From assembly GCA_000442125.1 (NCBI GenBank), contig KE546985.1, forward strand, positions 614,377-678,376: DNA of 64,000 nucleotides. The letters are read 5' to 3'. How positions within the stretch are numbered: the first letter of the stretch is position 1; each line of letters opens with the position of its first letter. The notes beneath the pieces were generated by a model. The model made no database searches. It saw nothing but the letters and a program-made list of their open reading frames with translations, and was not told where the DNA came from. Below, piece after piece: positions 21,905 to 35,900 of this stretch. Origin of the DNA: Opeltia flavorubescens (taxonomy: Eukaryota > Ascomycota > Lecanoromycetes > Teloschistales > Teloschistaceae). A program made the translations under genes and the position numbers.

Positions 21905-22290
21905 GTCGCGTTAACTATTCTATGCTTTGTCTCTCCATAGGCTACTCCCTGTCCTTCCCGATGTTGTCCCTATACAAGCCAAGTCCTGACTTCCTCGCAT
22001 TTCCTTGACCTGTCCCTCCGCCAGCTCCTCTTAAGCCTGCTCGATGTTCCCTGTCTCGTCCCATTTTAGCCCTATACTCGGTGTAATGGCTTATGCCTTG
22101 TCCTGCCCAATGTTGCCATCTGTTGTGCGAAGCTCTTGCTATATCCGCCAGCGGCCGCTCTTCCTTTCTCCACCTTTATTAGCTCTTCCGCCATCAGGTG
22201 AGACTTATGGACCATTCTCGCATTAGTATCCCTTCGTAGAATAGACCTAGGGAAAGTCTCCATGATCGTGGGCAAGTCTGGCGTTGCTCA
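21905..22290 (-). pseudogene. Small hydrophilic coding relic next to the AT-rich block
   Basis: Two minus-strand frames are protein-like: METFPRSILRRDTNARMVHK with LIKVEKGRAAAGGYSKSFAQ (about 22,262-22,100), and then, one frame over, ITPSIGLKWDETGNIEQA, a TAA, EELAEGQVKEMRGSQDLAC and TTSGRTGSSLWRDKA (about 22,100-21,915). The TAAs fit CAA. It is probably a fragment of a mobile-element or host gene, with a frameshift at about 22,100. Confidence 0.35.
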
Positions 22291-22869
22291 AGCTTATAGA
22301 CTATCACTTTGGTTTTATCGGGTTTGATAGCTTTGTTTGTTGTTGGAGGACTGCTCGCCTGAATGTTTAATGAGCGCTGGGCTGTTGCCAGACGAGCGGG
22401 CTCACCAGAACGAAGGTGAGCCGGCGCCGCTGGAGCTGTATATTCGGACCAATACTGACTGTGCTTGTTTGCGTGATGGTTATAGGTCTTCCTATACTAT
22501 ATTTCGAAGCACGAAAGGAGATTAAGAGGCTTGTAGTTCTGCTACTACTATTATAAAAAAGTTTTGCGGTTGTAAGAAAGCTGCTATAGCTTCTTACTAT
22601 AGGAAGCATTTCTTTAGCTTACTCGAATACCCTTATCTATAGGGTAATAGTAGCGTTTAAAATTGCTCGAGCCTTTTAGGCTCTCTTTCCCTTATAGCGG
22701 CTCCGCTCCGAGCGGAGGNGTATTTAATCTATTCCTACTCTTTCCCTCTTAAGGCTGCTACTAGCGAGCGAGCCTCCTAGATAGTGGGCGTATAGTAGCC
22801 GGTACGAGGTGTATATAAGAGGTAAGATAGAGAAGGGTGCGTGTTAGAATAGTAGGAGAAATTAGTGGA
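22291..22869. other. Transition zone from normal to RIP-saturated DNA
   Basis: Up to about 22,540 CA and TG dinucleotides are common. From there they fade and by about 22,870 they are rare, while CC, CT and CG persist. This marks the edge of the mutated block. A GC-rich hairpin with a 7-bp stem (22,701-22,717) and an ambiguous base (22,719) lie inside it. Confidence 0.7.
22701..22717. repeat. GC-rich hairpin at the edge of the AT-rich block
   Basis: CTCCGCT-CCG-AGCGGAG forms a perfect 7-bp stem with a 3-base loop. It is surrounded by AT-rich DNA and followed two bases later by an N, which suggests it was hard to sequence. Confidence 0.6.
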
Positions 22870-23869
22870 TATAAAGCCTTTAAAACTTATTATACGAGGA
22901 TTAATAAGTGGCTGTAGAAGGTATAGATATAATTTATCCGCGTAAATTATTATTTACCCTATTAGTATAACCTTTCTCGAAGTTAAATAATAAATAAGAC
23001 TTGTTTATACTATTAGATTTAGTTTTAAAAGCTTTAAAATTGAATATAACTAGTAGCAGTAACCTCTAGCTAGTAATATTATTAGCTATATACCTTTTTA
23101 AAATTTTCTTTAATAGTACTAGAACAAATAATAGCTTTTATATATAACTAAAGATAAGATTAATTAATATATTTTATATCGTGATATATAGTATATATAA
23201 GATACTTTTTTCGAATCCGAACTACTATATATTGCCGCTTCTATATATAATCCTTACTATAGTCTATTAATATAAGAGCTAGAGGTTGCTAATATTATAT
23301 ATTCTTTTATAGATTTAATAGCCTAGTAGCTTATAATAAAATTGATATAGATTTTCTAGAAAATATTTAGCTAATTTCTACTTTTTTTTATAGATTATTC
23401 TACTTTTATTTTAAGCCTTTCCTCTACCACAAAATCTCTCTTATATTTTAAGCCTTCCTTTTACCGCGAATCTTTCTTTAATTTACTGCTTACTCCTCCT
23501 GTTATATAATAAACAGATTTTTATCTATTAATATTTAATAAGCTATAATTAATACCGCTATAATTTAAATAATTTTAAATATAAAAAGAAGAAGACCTAT
23601 ATTATTTTATCTATATCCTATTTATCTTTATATATAAGGTTTTAATTATATAATTCTAGAGAAAAAGAAGTTTTTAGCTCTAATAGACGAATATTATAGC
23701 GATATTTTAATTATCTAGCGGCTTATTTTATAATTCAACTATACAGGCTTTTAATTATATAGTCCCTAGAATTAATAGTTTTTGGATTTTATAAGAGGAT
23801 AACTTTAAAGGGTATATACCTATAATTAAGGTATATACGGTTTATAATTCTTTTAAGGGATAGGGCAGG

Positions 23870-23960
23870 GGTTTTTTTACCTGGCTTATCCGAGATGTTT
23901 ATAAGAATCTTAGAAGTGGCGCGGTAACAGCCACTTGTTCGACGAGTGGGAGATAAAGCG
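23870..23960. repeat. Less-mutated GC-richer island with alternating hairpins
   Basis: CA and TG reappear here within the RIP block. AAGTGGC (23,914-23,920) pairs with GCCACTT (23,930-23,936). The same CCACT (23,931-23,935) can also pair with AGTGG at 23,945-23,949, giving two mutually exclusive hairpins. It may be a remnant of a younger insertion or a unique segment between repeats. Confidence 0.45.
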
Positions 23961-26900
23961 GTATTATTATAGTTCGGTTATAGTAAACGGCTGGTTAAAT
24001 ATTTAGTATAAAGAAGTTCTATAATAGGTAATTTATTATATTTACTTAGTATAATTATATTAGCGATATTTATAATATTTAATTCGGTAAAAAAGCTTTA
24101 CGGAGAAAACTAGAGGGAAAAATAGTAAAGGATATTATTAATAGGGATAAAGTATACTATATAGACTTTAATAAAAGAAAAGGATTAATAATATATAAAA
24201 TAAATATTAAGTAATTTAATTAATATATTAATTTTTAGTTTAATAGGTAGTTATATTACTTTTTACCTATAGTTTTAATAAGAGGCCTAATATATAATAA
24301 ATAGTTATAATATATTATAGTATACCGAGTTCTATTATATAGATCCGAATATAAAAAAAGTTATTTTCTATATTAGGGTTTTCTATATTAATAGCTAGTC
24401 TAGTTTAAAATTCTATCTATCCTTAATAACCTTTTTATAAGGGATATATACTGTATTTAGCTTATCTAAACTTATTTATACTTTAAAAGCGTTTGATTTA
24501 AAATACTACAGTTAATATAATAGCTTTAAAAGGGTACAAATAGTAATATTATTCCTTTATTAGGTCTTTTATATAGTAAAAAAAAACGATATAGGATTAT
24601 TTTTAATTTAATCTATATAGGCGCCTTTATATACTACTTTTACTATAATTTTCTAATATAATTAATAAAAGGACTATAATAAAGGTATTTCTATTAAAGC
24701 GTTAAATTGGTAAGCTATACGATAAATTTCTATATATAATTATATACTTCTTTATCTATTTCCTATCTTATAGCTTTTTAGATATCTTTTATAATATTAA
24801 TACGAACGATTAATAATCCCGAGTACGTTTTTACTTAATTTAATATCTCTCTTTCGAATTATACCCGATATTTTATAGTCCCTTAATTAAGTAGGTGTAT
24901 TAGTTAATAGTATATCTCTTATATTTTATAATAAAAATTTGTATTACTAATTTCAATCGGTTTAAGTATAACTTAAATAAATAATAAGTTAGTTAAAGTA
25001 TAGTAGATTATAAAAAATATTAAAGTAGTTAACTAAATATTAATTTTATTTAAAGAAAAGGTAATAAATCTACTTATACCCGTTAACTACGATTTTTAAT
25101 ATTAATAAATTAGTATTTTAATTTATAAGCTTTTTTTTATTAAAGCCAGTACTAGTTTAAATAGTAAATTAAACTTTTAAATCTTTTATTATCTATTCTT
25201 TTTTTAATTTAAAGTTTAGGAAATTTAGATATTTTTAAAGGAAATCGGTAAAAGATTAATTTAAGCTATAGTAAAGGAATAGAATACTTATAAAAATATT
25301 ATTAATTAATATATTATTTCTATAATCCAGTTTAAATACTAGAACCTAATTAATTATTCTACTAATAAGGATAGTCGAGCTTTTATTATTAGTATTAGTA
25401 ATACTTTTATTAATAATAATTGGTTCTTTTATTAAAGAAGTTAGCTGGATTTTATTAGATATTATATTATAACTCTTTTTAATACTATTATTAGTAAATA
25501 GTAGCTTTAATAAAGTAAAAACCTATTTATATATTTTAAGCGATAGTATTATAATAGAAAATCTTATAGTTTAATAAAATAATAGAGATTAATTTCCTTT
25601 AATTTCATTTATATACTTTCGCTTAATAGTAATAGCTAGCGTTTTTATAAATTATATCTATCGACTTTTTTATTTACTATATTTATTAAGGTAGAAATTA
25701 TTTTATAGTATCTAGGAGGAAGTAATTATTAAAAAAAAACTTTTTTAATTTTTATAAAGTATCGAATTCCTTATAATAGTACTTTTAGGATTTATTAATT
25801 AGTAACAATAAATTTAATTTTAATTAGATTAGAAAAAAAATCTAGATACTTTAAAATTTAATAGAATATATATATACTTCAAGCCTATTAAATCCTTATA
25901 GAGCGTATATATAGTTAGAAAAAAGAATCTAGACTTCCGTATACGTTAAATATCTATTTAAAAAACTTTTAGTTAATAAAATTTAAAATTTATTATAATT
26001 AAAGTAGAATTAAATTTAATATAGTTTAAAAATAATATATTTTTTTTTTTTTTATAAATTAGCGAAGCTCTTTTACTCGGTAAAGATATAAAAGAGATTC
26101 CTTGACTTTTAGCCTGAAATTATAGTTCTAGATAATAGGTCGAATTAAAGGCGTTAGAACCTTAGAGTACTTTATTTTTAGATAAATAACCGCGTTTTTT
26201 TTAAACTACCTTTTTATTATTTATCTCTTTATAATACTTATCCGAACCAGTTATTATCCTTTATATATTTTCGACTTTTAAAGGGCGTTTTTAAAGTAGC
26301 TGATTATTAATAATCTTATAAAGCGGTTACCGCCCTTTAAATTTATCGGGTTTATAAGCGCGAGAGCGTAATTTTATAGTATATAATAGACCTCTAGATT
26401 TTTATAGCTATTACTATATTTTTTTTACAATATTTTAAATCTAATATTGGATTTAGGTATAATAGAAATATCCGGTTGATAGTATATAAATTCTAGAAGA
26501 TTAAGAAAGGAAATCTAGTTATTATTACTGCGTTAACTATTTATAGCTTTATACTAAAGAGAATATTACTAATCTATATATAGTAATCGACTCTATATAT
26601 ATAAAAGGTTAAAATATATTAAAAAGGCGGTTTAGTTTAAATTTAGTAATATAGATACAAATATAGAAAAAAATTTTATAGAATAAGTATAGTAACGTTA
26701 TAAATAAAACTTAGTTGACCGGGTAATAGGTAAGACTTAATATTCTTTTCTATATTTCCGCTATTCTATTTCTAATTACCCGTGGTCTTTAAAAGCTTAG
26801 CGCCTTCTATAGTATTTATTTATTTATATATATCTAAATTAGGCAATTATTAAGCTATTTATATATTTTAAAATACTTTTTCTAGTAAAGTAGGCTAGTA

Positions 26901-29900
26901 TATAGGGTAATATTATATAATACGTATCTAAATAAGCTATATAGGACTCGCTGGCGCCTCTCTCTATTAGATATTTTAAGAAAGTGGAGTTATTAACCTC
27001 TAAACCCCTATTATTAATACTATAATCTAGGCTGGGAAATAGCGACTTCTCGCGATTAAAAATTATATCAAATTATTTAGATTAAATACTATTAAAAGTA
27101 TATTTAAGTTGTCGATATTCGTTATTAATATATAAAATTTTTATATTTATTTTTAATTTAGCGGTATAGCTTTTTATAACTATTAGTTAGTAACCGAATT
27201 ATACTACCTTTAGTTAGAGAATATAAGTATTCCGTTTTAGTCTATTTATATAATATACTTATCTAAATTTAATAAAAGTTAAATAGCTTTTAGCGCTATA
27301 TTTTAAGGATAGATCCTTAAAAATAGCTACCGCCTTTTCTCTATAGTTATATAGAGTATATTAATAACCGACCTCCTAACCTATTATAAATATAATAAGT
27401 ATTTTTAAATTAAGCCGTCGACTAGTAATAATATTTAAATAAAAAGAAGGTAATTATTATTATAGAAAGCGGTAATAATATAATTAAGGATAAATAATTA
27501 AAATCTATTTAAACCTTATTTTTAAAAACGCTCCTATATAATCTAATATACGGTTAGAAATTTTAATACCCGCTTTTAATCTAGCGAGCCTACGAAGAAT
27601 ATAAAAAGAAGTACTATATATTAAGCTAAAAAACACAAAAGTAATACGGCCGATAAAAGTATAAGTATAAAATATAAAACTTCTATTTTTTAGTAAAGAA
27701 TTATTAGGATATATATTACCTAGTTTTTTTAAAAATTTTTTTTTAATATTAAATAGGTTATAGTATTAAAGCTTTATTTTTTCTTTTAAATATAATATAT
27801 CGTCTAATATTTTATAGGATTATAGATATTAAACTGGAGTAGTATACTAATATCTAAATAGCGGCTACTAAATATTATTTTTACCTATATAAAGATTACT
27901 TTAATAAATAGGATAAAAAGTAATACGGGCTTATTAACTAAATAGTAATTTTTAGATATTTATCCACTTTATCTTCGCGTTAATAAAAGAGTAGTACTTA
28001 ATTATACTTACTTTATATTAGATTAATATTCTTTTAATACTATTCCTCCTATTTTAATTTTTTTAAATTCGAATCTTTACTAACCTGGTTATATTAATAT
28101 TTATATATTATCCAACCATCTTCTAGATTCTTACTATATTTAAAGAAATAATTTTTATAGTAAATTTATATTTTAATCCTTTCCCGCGTCTATTAACCGG
28201 CTACTAAAACGTAAAAATAATTAAAAAAAAATTTATACTGTAAATAAATTCGTATTTTTAATAATACCAGGCCTTTTAAATAAGTAGTCGCGCTTATATT
28301 AAGTTTTAATACTAATAAAAAAGGTTTATAGTCGTTTATAGATAATTTTAAGCCTGTTATAGTACTAATATAANCTTACGGAATATTATATATATAGATA
28401 GGTATATAAAGTTGCTTATATAAAATCACGCTACTTAGTACTTTAGTTAAACGATAGAAATAGAATTATAAATTATTATTTTTAATAGTATTTACTAGAA
28501 TTTCTAAAAATACTCTATAAAAAATATTTATAAGTTCGGTGTAATAGTATAGATAACAAATAGCGTTTTTACTATTACGTATCTATTTTAAAGGATTTAG
28601 TATATTTAAAACGTTAGAAAAAAATAGAAGAGACCTTTATACTTAATAATTTATACGAATTTTTTATTAAATAACCGAGTTTAAATATTAGTTATATAAA
28701 GTTTAAAGAGTTTATTTAAGCGGGCTTTATTAATTTATCTATTATAAGCCCTAAATTAATAGATTATAGAACCTGAATTACGGCTTATAAGAAGCGAATT
28801 CGGGAAGCCTGGAAATTAGGTCCCTACGATATATTATTAATTAAAAAGTATTAGCCTATTAAACTACTATTTCGAAATACTATAAAGCTTTTATATAAAT
28901 TGGCCGAATATATAGATTATTATTATAGAAAATCGGCTATTTTTATAATTATTAAAGAAGATATATTCTAATACTTAGATTCGAAATATTTTAAAATCGT
29001 ACTTGAATTTTTAGTATTTAATAAAGACTATATTTATAGCTTAAAACCGCGTAACGTTACTACTATATTTTAGAAGATAAGCGATACTAGTAGAAAAAAA
29101 TAAATCTAGACTGTAGTATTAAATTTAATATAAAGTTATAATATCGAGAAATCTATTACTAATAGCTTTATTAGGTCTGATTTTAGTAAATATAATATAT
29201 ATACCGGCTATATAAATTATAGAGCCGCACGGGAGATAATAGATAAAAAAAATTAAATTAGAAATACGGACTTACTAATATAAACTTAGAGTTTATTAGT
29301 ATAATATTTTTATAAATATAGTAGGTTTAATAATAAATAGGATAAAATTAGAAATACGAGCTTATTAATAGAAAATCAGAGCCTATTAATATATTATCCC
29401 TGAAAGCGCCGCGAGTTATAGAAAGTAACTAATTTAAAAGTTAACGATTATTTAATAAAAATAAGATTATTAGATTATACTACTAAAGTTAGCAGCGTTA
29501 AATAGTACTTTTTTATATTTATCTCGGATTGATATATACTTTCCGTTTTATATATATCTAGAAATTTAGGTTACCTTAATTCTTTAAAGTTTCTACGAAA
29601 AAGAGAAGATTAATATATAATATATATATCCCAGTTAAATTATAGACTTTTTTTATAGATTTAACGTTATTAAATTATATTAAGAATATAAATTTAAAGG
29701 TCCCTCGATATTAAATAAAAGTTTTTAGCAATTATAAAGCTTAATCGCCGATATTAATCTTTAATAGTTTAAAAGACGATAATAATAGTATAAAAGTAAT
29801 ACTAGAATATACGAGTATTTACGTTATTTATATTTTTAAGGATTAATTAAATAATAATACTATCTATAAACTTATTATTCGGATAGGTTTAGGCGTATAT

Positions 29901-32900
29901 ATCGTCGTTAATAGTTATTAGGTTAGAGAGGTAGTTTTTTCTAGACCCTTGTATTAATATATTAAAAATGTTCTATATATACCTTTAATAATCCTTTTAT
30001 ATAATAATAAATCTAAAAAAAATAATAATCGATATAATTATTAATCGCTTAGAGTTTTCTATCTAAATATTAAAATTATTATTTATTATAATTTATATAT
30101 CTATTTATAAATCGTTATTCAAGCGAAGCCTATTTTATAATAAATATTTTTATAACTTTTAAAAGAGGATCTATATAATATAGTATAGTAAGAGATAATA
30201 GAATCTTTTTTTTTATTTTAATATTTATTGTTACTAGCTTATAATTTATTAATCGGCTTATTAATAGCTGAATAATATAGACTATAAATATTACCTAATT
30301 AAAAATCTGTACTCTATTATCGCTTACTAGCTACTGTCGAAAGTTATTAACTTAATATTCCTCTAATAATTTTAGGCGAACGATTTAAAGAAGTAGAAAA
30401 ATATATAATATTTAAACTTTATAGTTATAATCTAAGATATTAATACTATATTAAGCAGTTACTAACTATATAAAAATAATAGTATAGACTTTAAACTATC
30501 TAATTTAATTAATATATATTAGAAAAAAATAAAGTAGAATATAAAAGATTTTAATAATAATTTAGATATTTAAATAATAAAAAAATAATATACGCGCTAA
30601 ACGCGTAATAATATATATAAAGAAATAATTCTCTAGATAAATAAATACCTTTTTTTCGAGTTTTATATTTAAAGAGAATAATAAATCTAGACTTTATAAG
30701 ATAATTTTTTTATACTTTTATAACTTTAGTACCCGAGTTTTTAAACTCTTAATATAAATATTATAATATTATTTATTATAAAGGAGATATTTTAAAAAAT
30801 AGAGAGTTTGTTTTAAGAAGCTAAAAATAATCTAAAAAAGATTAAGTCGTTTTAAAAAAAGGCAGTTAATAATATTATTAACGAGTTATATAAAATATTT
30901 ATACTTTTATTATAAGTAAAGTAATAGTATAGATATCTAATTTAATATTATAAAATTTTAATATTTTATAGTATTATTTAATATAAATAAAGATAGTATA
31001 GTTTATAAATAAAGTATTAAAAAATATAATATTAGATTTAATTTATATTATTCTATTTACTTTTTATTTTTCTTTACTTTATATTTTATTATTTTTTTTT
31101 ATCTTTAGCTAGCTTTTACCATTATATTCAGTAAAATTATATCGTTAATATATTTATAGACCGTCGGTACCAGTAAAATCGATTATAGTCTTTTCTAGTA
31201 TAGCTAATTATTCGGGATATTTCTAGTATATTATTATTCGAATATAAATACTTTAACTAGCTTTAAATATTATTATAATTATTATATCGACTTTAATATA
31301 ATTTTTATTATATCCGCTAAATCTTACTGCTTTATTAAAGTAAATACGCCTAATTTATTATTTTTATATTTAAGTTTTAGTAAAATTTAGCTCTAATTAT
31401 AATCGTTAACCGAGGTTATTATAAAACGCTAATATAGGAAAATTCGATAATTTAAAAATAAAGTTAGATTGGATTTTCTAGCTCTAGCCCTTTAAATATA
31501 ATTCTAGTATAGGGCTGGGTTTTTTATTATTTATTTTATTAAAGGTTAAATTATCTTTATTAAAGATTATATAATTTTTATAGGCGTCTCTTCTTATAAT
31601 TTATATAAACTAGGTAAGTATTAGATATAATTTATATTAAGATACTTTTATATTTTTTTCTATTTTATTTTCTATTAAAAGAACTTTAAAAGCTTTTTTA
31701 TAATATTAATTCCTATAGATATCCCGGTTCTACTTTATATTTAAATAAAGGTTTTCTATAGTATAGCCGGATTAAATAACTATTAAGATATTAGCTTCCC
31801 CTAGAATTAGGGTAGTTATACTATCTCTATTATTATTTTACCTCCTTTTATTATATAATATCTTTACTATAAACTTTATATTATATTAATTATTAGTTTA
31901 AAACCGTTTAAATCGCTTTAAACTAGTTATAATAAAAGTTTAAATAAAAACCATTCGAATTAGCCTCGAAAATTAGATTTAAACAAAAGTTTAAGTATTA
32001 CTAATAAAATATAAAGCCTGCTACTAGATTACAAGCTCTAAATTATATTTAATTTAATAAATTATAAATTTAACTACTGTATATTTTAAATAGCCTATAT
32101 TTATATATTAAAAAGCTTTTAATTATATATCTAATAGTTAGATTAATAATATTTAACCTCTATATAATTAAAAAAATCTAATTTTAAATTTTAATAATAT
32201 ATTTATTTTCTATAATCGATTAGGGTTAAATACTTAACTATTTTGCGTTAAATTATTATATTTTTTAGATTAAAGTTACCCTAGTTTAAACGCTTTATTA
32301 GATTTTTTTCTATTATAATTTAAGTATCTTAGCTTTAAATTAAACTAGTTATAAAAATTTTTTAATTTCGACTAATAGTATATTTAAATAGTTTTTAAAT
32401 ATTATAAATAATATATAGACTATAGTATTAACTTTATAAGTAATTTATTATTATTTATAATATAGCCTTCTTTTTTTTTATAATTTATTTTATAAATTTT
32501 AAGCTTACTTATTATTTACTAATAATAATTTATTTTATTACTATTAGGGAAATTTTATAAGTTAATTTCCATCTAATAAAATTATAATTTTCGTTCTATA
32601 AAGATTTTTTACTCGAATATATTAAAATAGTAGGCTAATATCTTAATTTTATACTATAAATTTTTTATATTTTTTTTTATTTAAAATAGGTTTAACTTAA
32701 TTTTTATATATATTAATATAATTTTTTTAGTTACCTTTTCTTTTAAACTTTTAATTATATTTATTAACTTTTCTTATAGATTTTAAAGGCTGTTTATTTA
32801 TAAAAGCTAGATTTTATAAGTTTTATATATTATTTTCCTTTATTTTTTTTTTTTTTTTATATTTTTAGGTTATTTATTTATTAAAGTTATTTTCTTAATT

Positions 32901-35900
32901 AAAAAACTACTTAAATTAATATTATATTATATTATTATACTAGCTTATATTTTTTATATAATTCTAATAATTTAGGTTCTACTTTATTTTATTATTTAAT
33001 AGTTTTATTTATTAAATTATTATTCTTATTATTAGTTTAATATTAATATTAACTATAAACTAAAAATCTTTAAAATAAAATTATTAAAATATTAAAAATA
33101 TTAGACTAAAAATCTATTATAATAGATTTTATTATAAAAGAGCCTTTTTATATTTATAATAACGTTTATAGCTAAAATAATATAGATTAGCTTTATAAAT
33201 TTTAAAACGGCGTTAAGGTCCTGTTTAATAATAAAAATAATATATTAATAAATTACTCTATATTTTATTTTTATTAGATTAAACTTATAAATACTTATAA
33301 TAAATATAATTAAAGTTAAATATATTTAAATATTAGTTTTAAGGCGACTATTAATTTTTTACCCGATTTATACTAATTTAATATTATAAATATTAATAGA
33401 TCTATAATAAATTTATATAGTTATTTAAAGCTGCCGTTTATTTTTTTTCTATCTACTTTCTATTAATTTATAATAAGTTAGAAAGATAATAGTTAGTTTT
33501 AAAATTAATAATTACTTATCTCGGCTACTTATTTATATAATAGAAACTCGATTTTATTAAATTTATTTAAGTATAAAATCCGTAATCTTAATTTATAATT
33601 AGCGCTGAATAATATTAATAAAATTAAGCTAATAGTTTATAATTCGTTTCTTCTTTTAAATAAAATTAAAAAAAAAAAATTATTTATACTTTATAGCTTT
33701 AAATTACTATATAAAATTATCGAGGTTAATAATAATAAAAAGAATATATAAAAAATTAATAAAAATAATACTTTAATTATAAAGTAATTTTATTATATTT
33801 TTAATATAAATTCTAATTAATACTTAATAAAGGTAAATTGAATAAAAAAGAATATACTATATTAAAGCCTCGGGATAATTAGGAATTAAAAAAATTTAAG
33901 GATAAAAAAATTAGCGCGAGCCTAGTAATCGATTTATAAGAGTTTATAGTAGCTAGAAATAATAAAAACGAAAGATAAAAAATTATAGCCCCTTATTATA
34001 ATATCTAATATATTTAAACTAGTAAAGTAGGTAGTAAACCTAAATAGGTTTAAGACCGAATAGTATAGTATATTTAATATTATAAATTAGGAAAGTAAAA
34101 AAAAAAATTTTTTAAGTTATAGTTTCTAGTCTATAAATTTATAATATTTTTATAGAAGCTAATACTAATTTAAAGCGTATAGTTTTATTTATTATATATA
34201 AAAGTAATAAGTATAAATATATTAATACTCTATTTTTTAATATTTTAAAAAAAGATTATATAAATTTTAAAAAAGAATTAAAAAATTAAATTATATTGTA
34301 ATAAATTTTAAAGCCGGCGTTATTTTATTAGATAACTATAACGGCTAGAAAATTAAAGGTATAAAATCCCTTTTATATTATTATTAGCTATTAGGTACGT
34401 TATTTATAAGGTTGAAAAAATTAGGTAAAAAATAGCCGTTTAATAGTTTACTAGCCGATAAAATAGACTTTAAAAAGACGGTTATAAAGATATAATAATA
34501 GTTATAAACGCTCTTAAACGTAAGAATAAAATAAAAAATATTTTAATTATTTATAGTCCTTCGCTAATATTATAATAGTAGCTGGAATTAGATAAATATA
34601 CTAATAAGAGTATTTTTAATTATATTTTAATCTATTATAGCTTATTAAAAATTAAAAAACGCGGGTAAAAGTATATAATAGAATTTATTAATATAGTTAT
34701 TATAACCTATTAAAATATAATTTATTTTTATCTATTTTTTATATTTTTAAAGGAGTTTAAAACCGATAAAAAAAAAGAATAATAGTAGTAAAAGAATTAA
34801 AATAATAAATTCGGACTTTTTTATAAAGTCTACTTCTATTATATAATTTTCGATAAAATATAAGTAATTAAGAACTATATATTATATATATCTATCGTTT
34901 ATTAAACTTTTTTAGCTTACTATAAATAAATAATTTTAGGAATACTGATTTATAATAAAATCGAGAAACTTTTTTTTTATTTTAAAATCTTATATATTAA
35001 GTATTTAAGTATTTTTACGATATTTAAATAGGAGTTTTATATATTTAAAGATTAACTTTATATTAATAAACTTTATACTTATTTATTATAGTTTATAATT
35101 TAGCGTATTTATATAGATTATATATTTAAAGTATTAATAATTAAATTATCTAAAGATTATTTAAAAATAATTACTTTTACTATAAGTAAAATCGAAATAT
35201 TTATTTATATTATAATTAGGACGAGTTATATAAAAGCTATTAATATTATAATAAAAACGGGCTTAAAAAAAAAGATTAAATATATAGTAATAAAAATATT
35301 TATACGCTTATATTAAATAATAGCTTATTTATTTCTAGTATAATATATTATTTAAAATATATTCGACGAAATATTTATTACTTTTCTAGCGAAGTTGGTA
35401 AAATATAATAAACCGAACTGCTATTTAATAGTAGTTATAAAGATATTAATTATTATTAAAAAGAAATATTAGATTTTTAAAGACGGCCTTTAAGCGAAGT
35501 AAAAATATAAAAAATAGAACGATTATTTTAAATCTTTTATAGTATTTTTTAAGGAGTTTTAATAATTTCTACGCTTTTTTATAATAAATTCTAATATATT
35601 TAGTCTTACTAAACGAATTAATTATAGATTTTATAGGGAAGTTCTATAAAATCCGTATATAACCAGCTGTATATATATTTTTTATTATATATACTTATCT
35701 ATTATAATTTATTAAATAGTAGAAAATAATAAAAATAATATTTTATATAATAAATATAGTATTATATTTATAGTAAATATATTATATAAAAGTATTAAAG
35801 AGCTCGGGTAGATTTCTACTTTAGAAATAATATATTTATAAAAAGGCTTTAAAAGATATAAGCCTTTTAATAATTTTTTATATTAAATCCGCAGGCTATA

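Noticed and set aside
21516-21914. 132-codon plus-strand ORF starting MNDGIGFEWAGIL
   Set aside because: It is antisense to a more protein-like minus-strand frame, and there is no domain or supporting context.
28700-29060. Coding-like plus-strand patch (ITAYKKRIREAWKLGPYDIL) in the RIP block, considered as retrotransposon polymerase or integrase
   Set aside because: It looks like former protein, but no diagnostic RT, integrase or protease motif can be read after RIP, so naming an element would be a guess.
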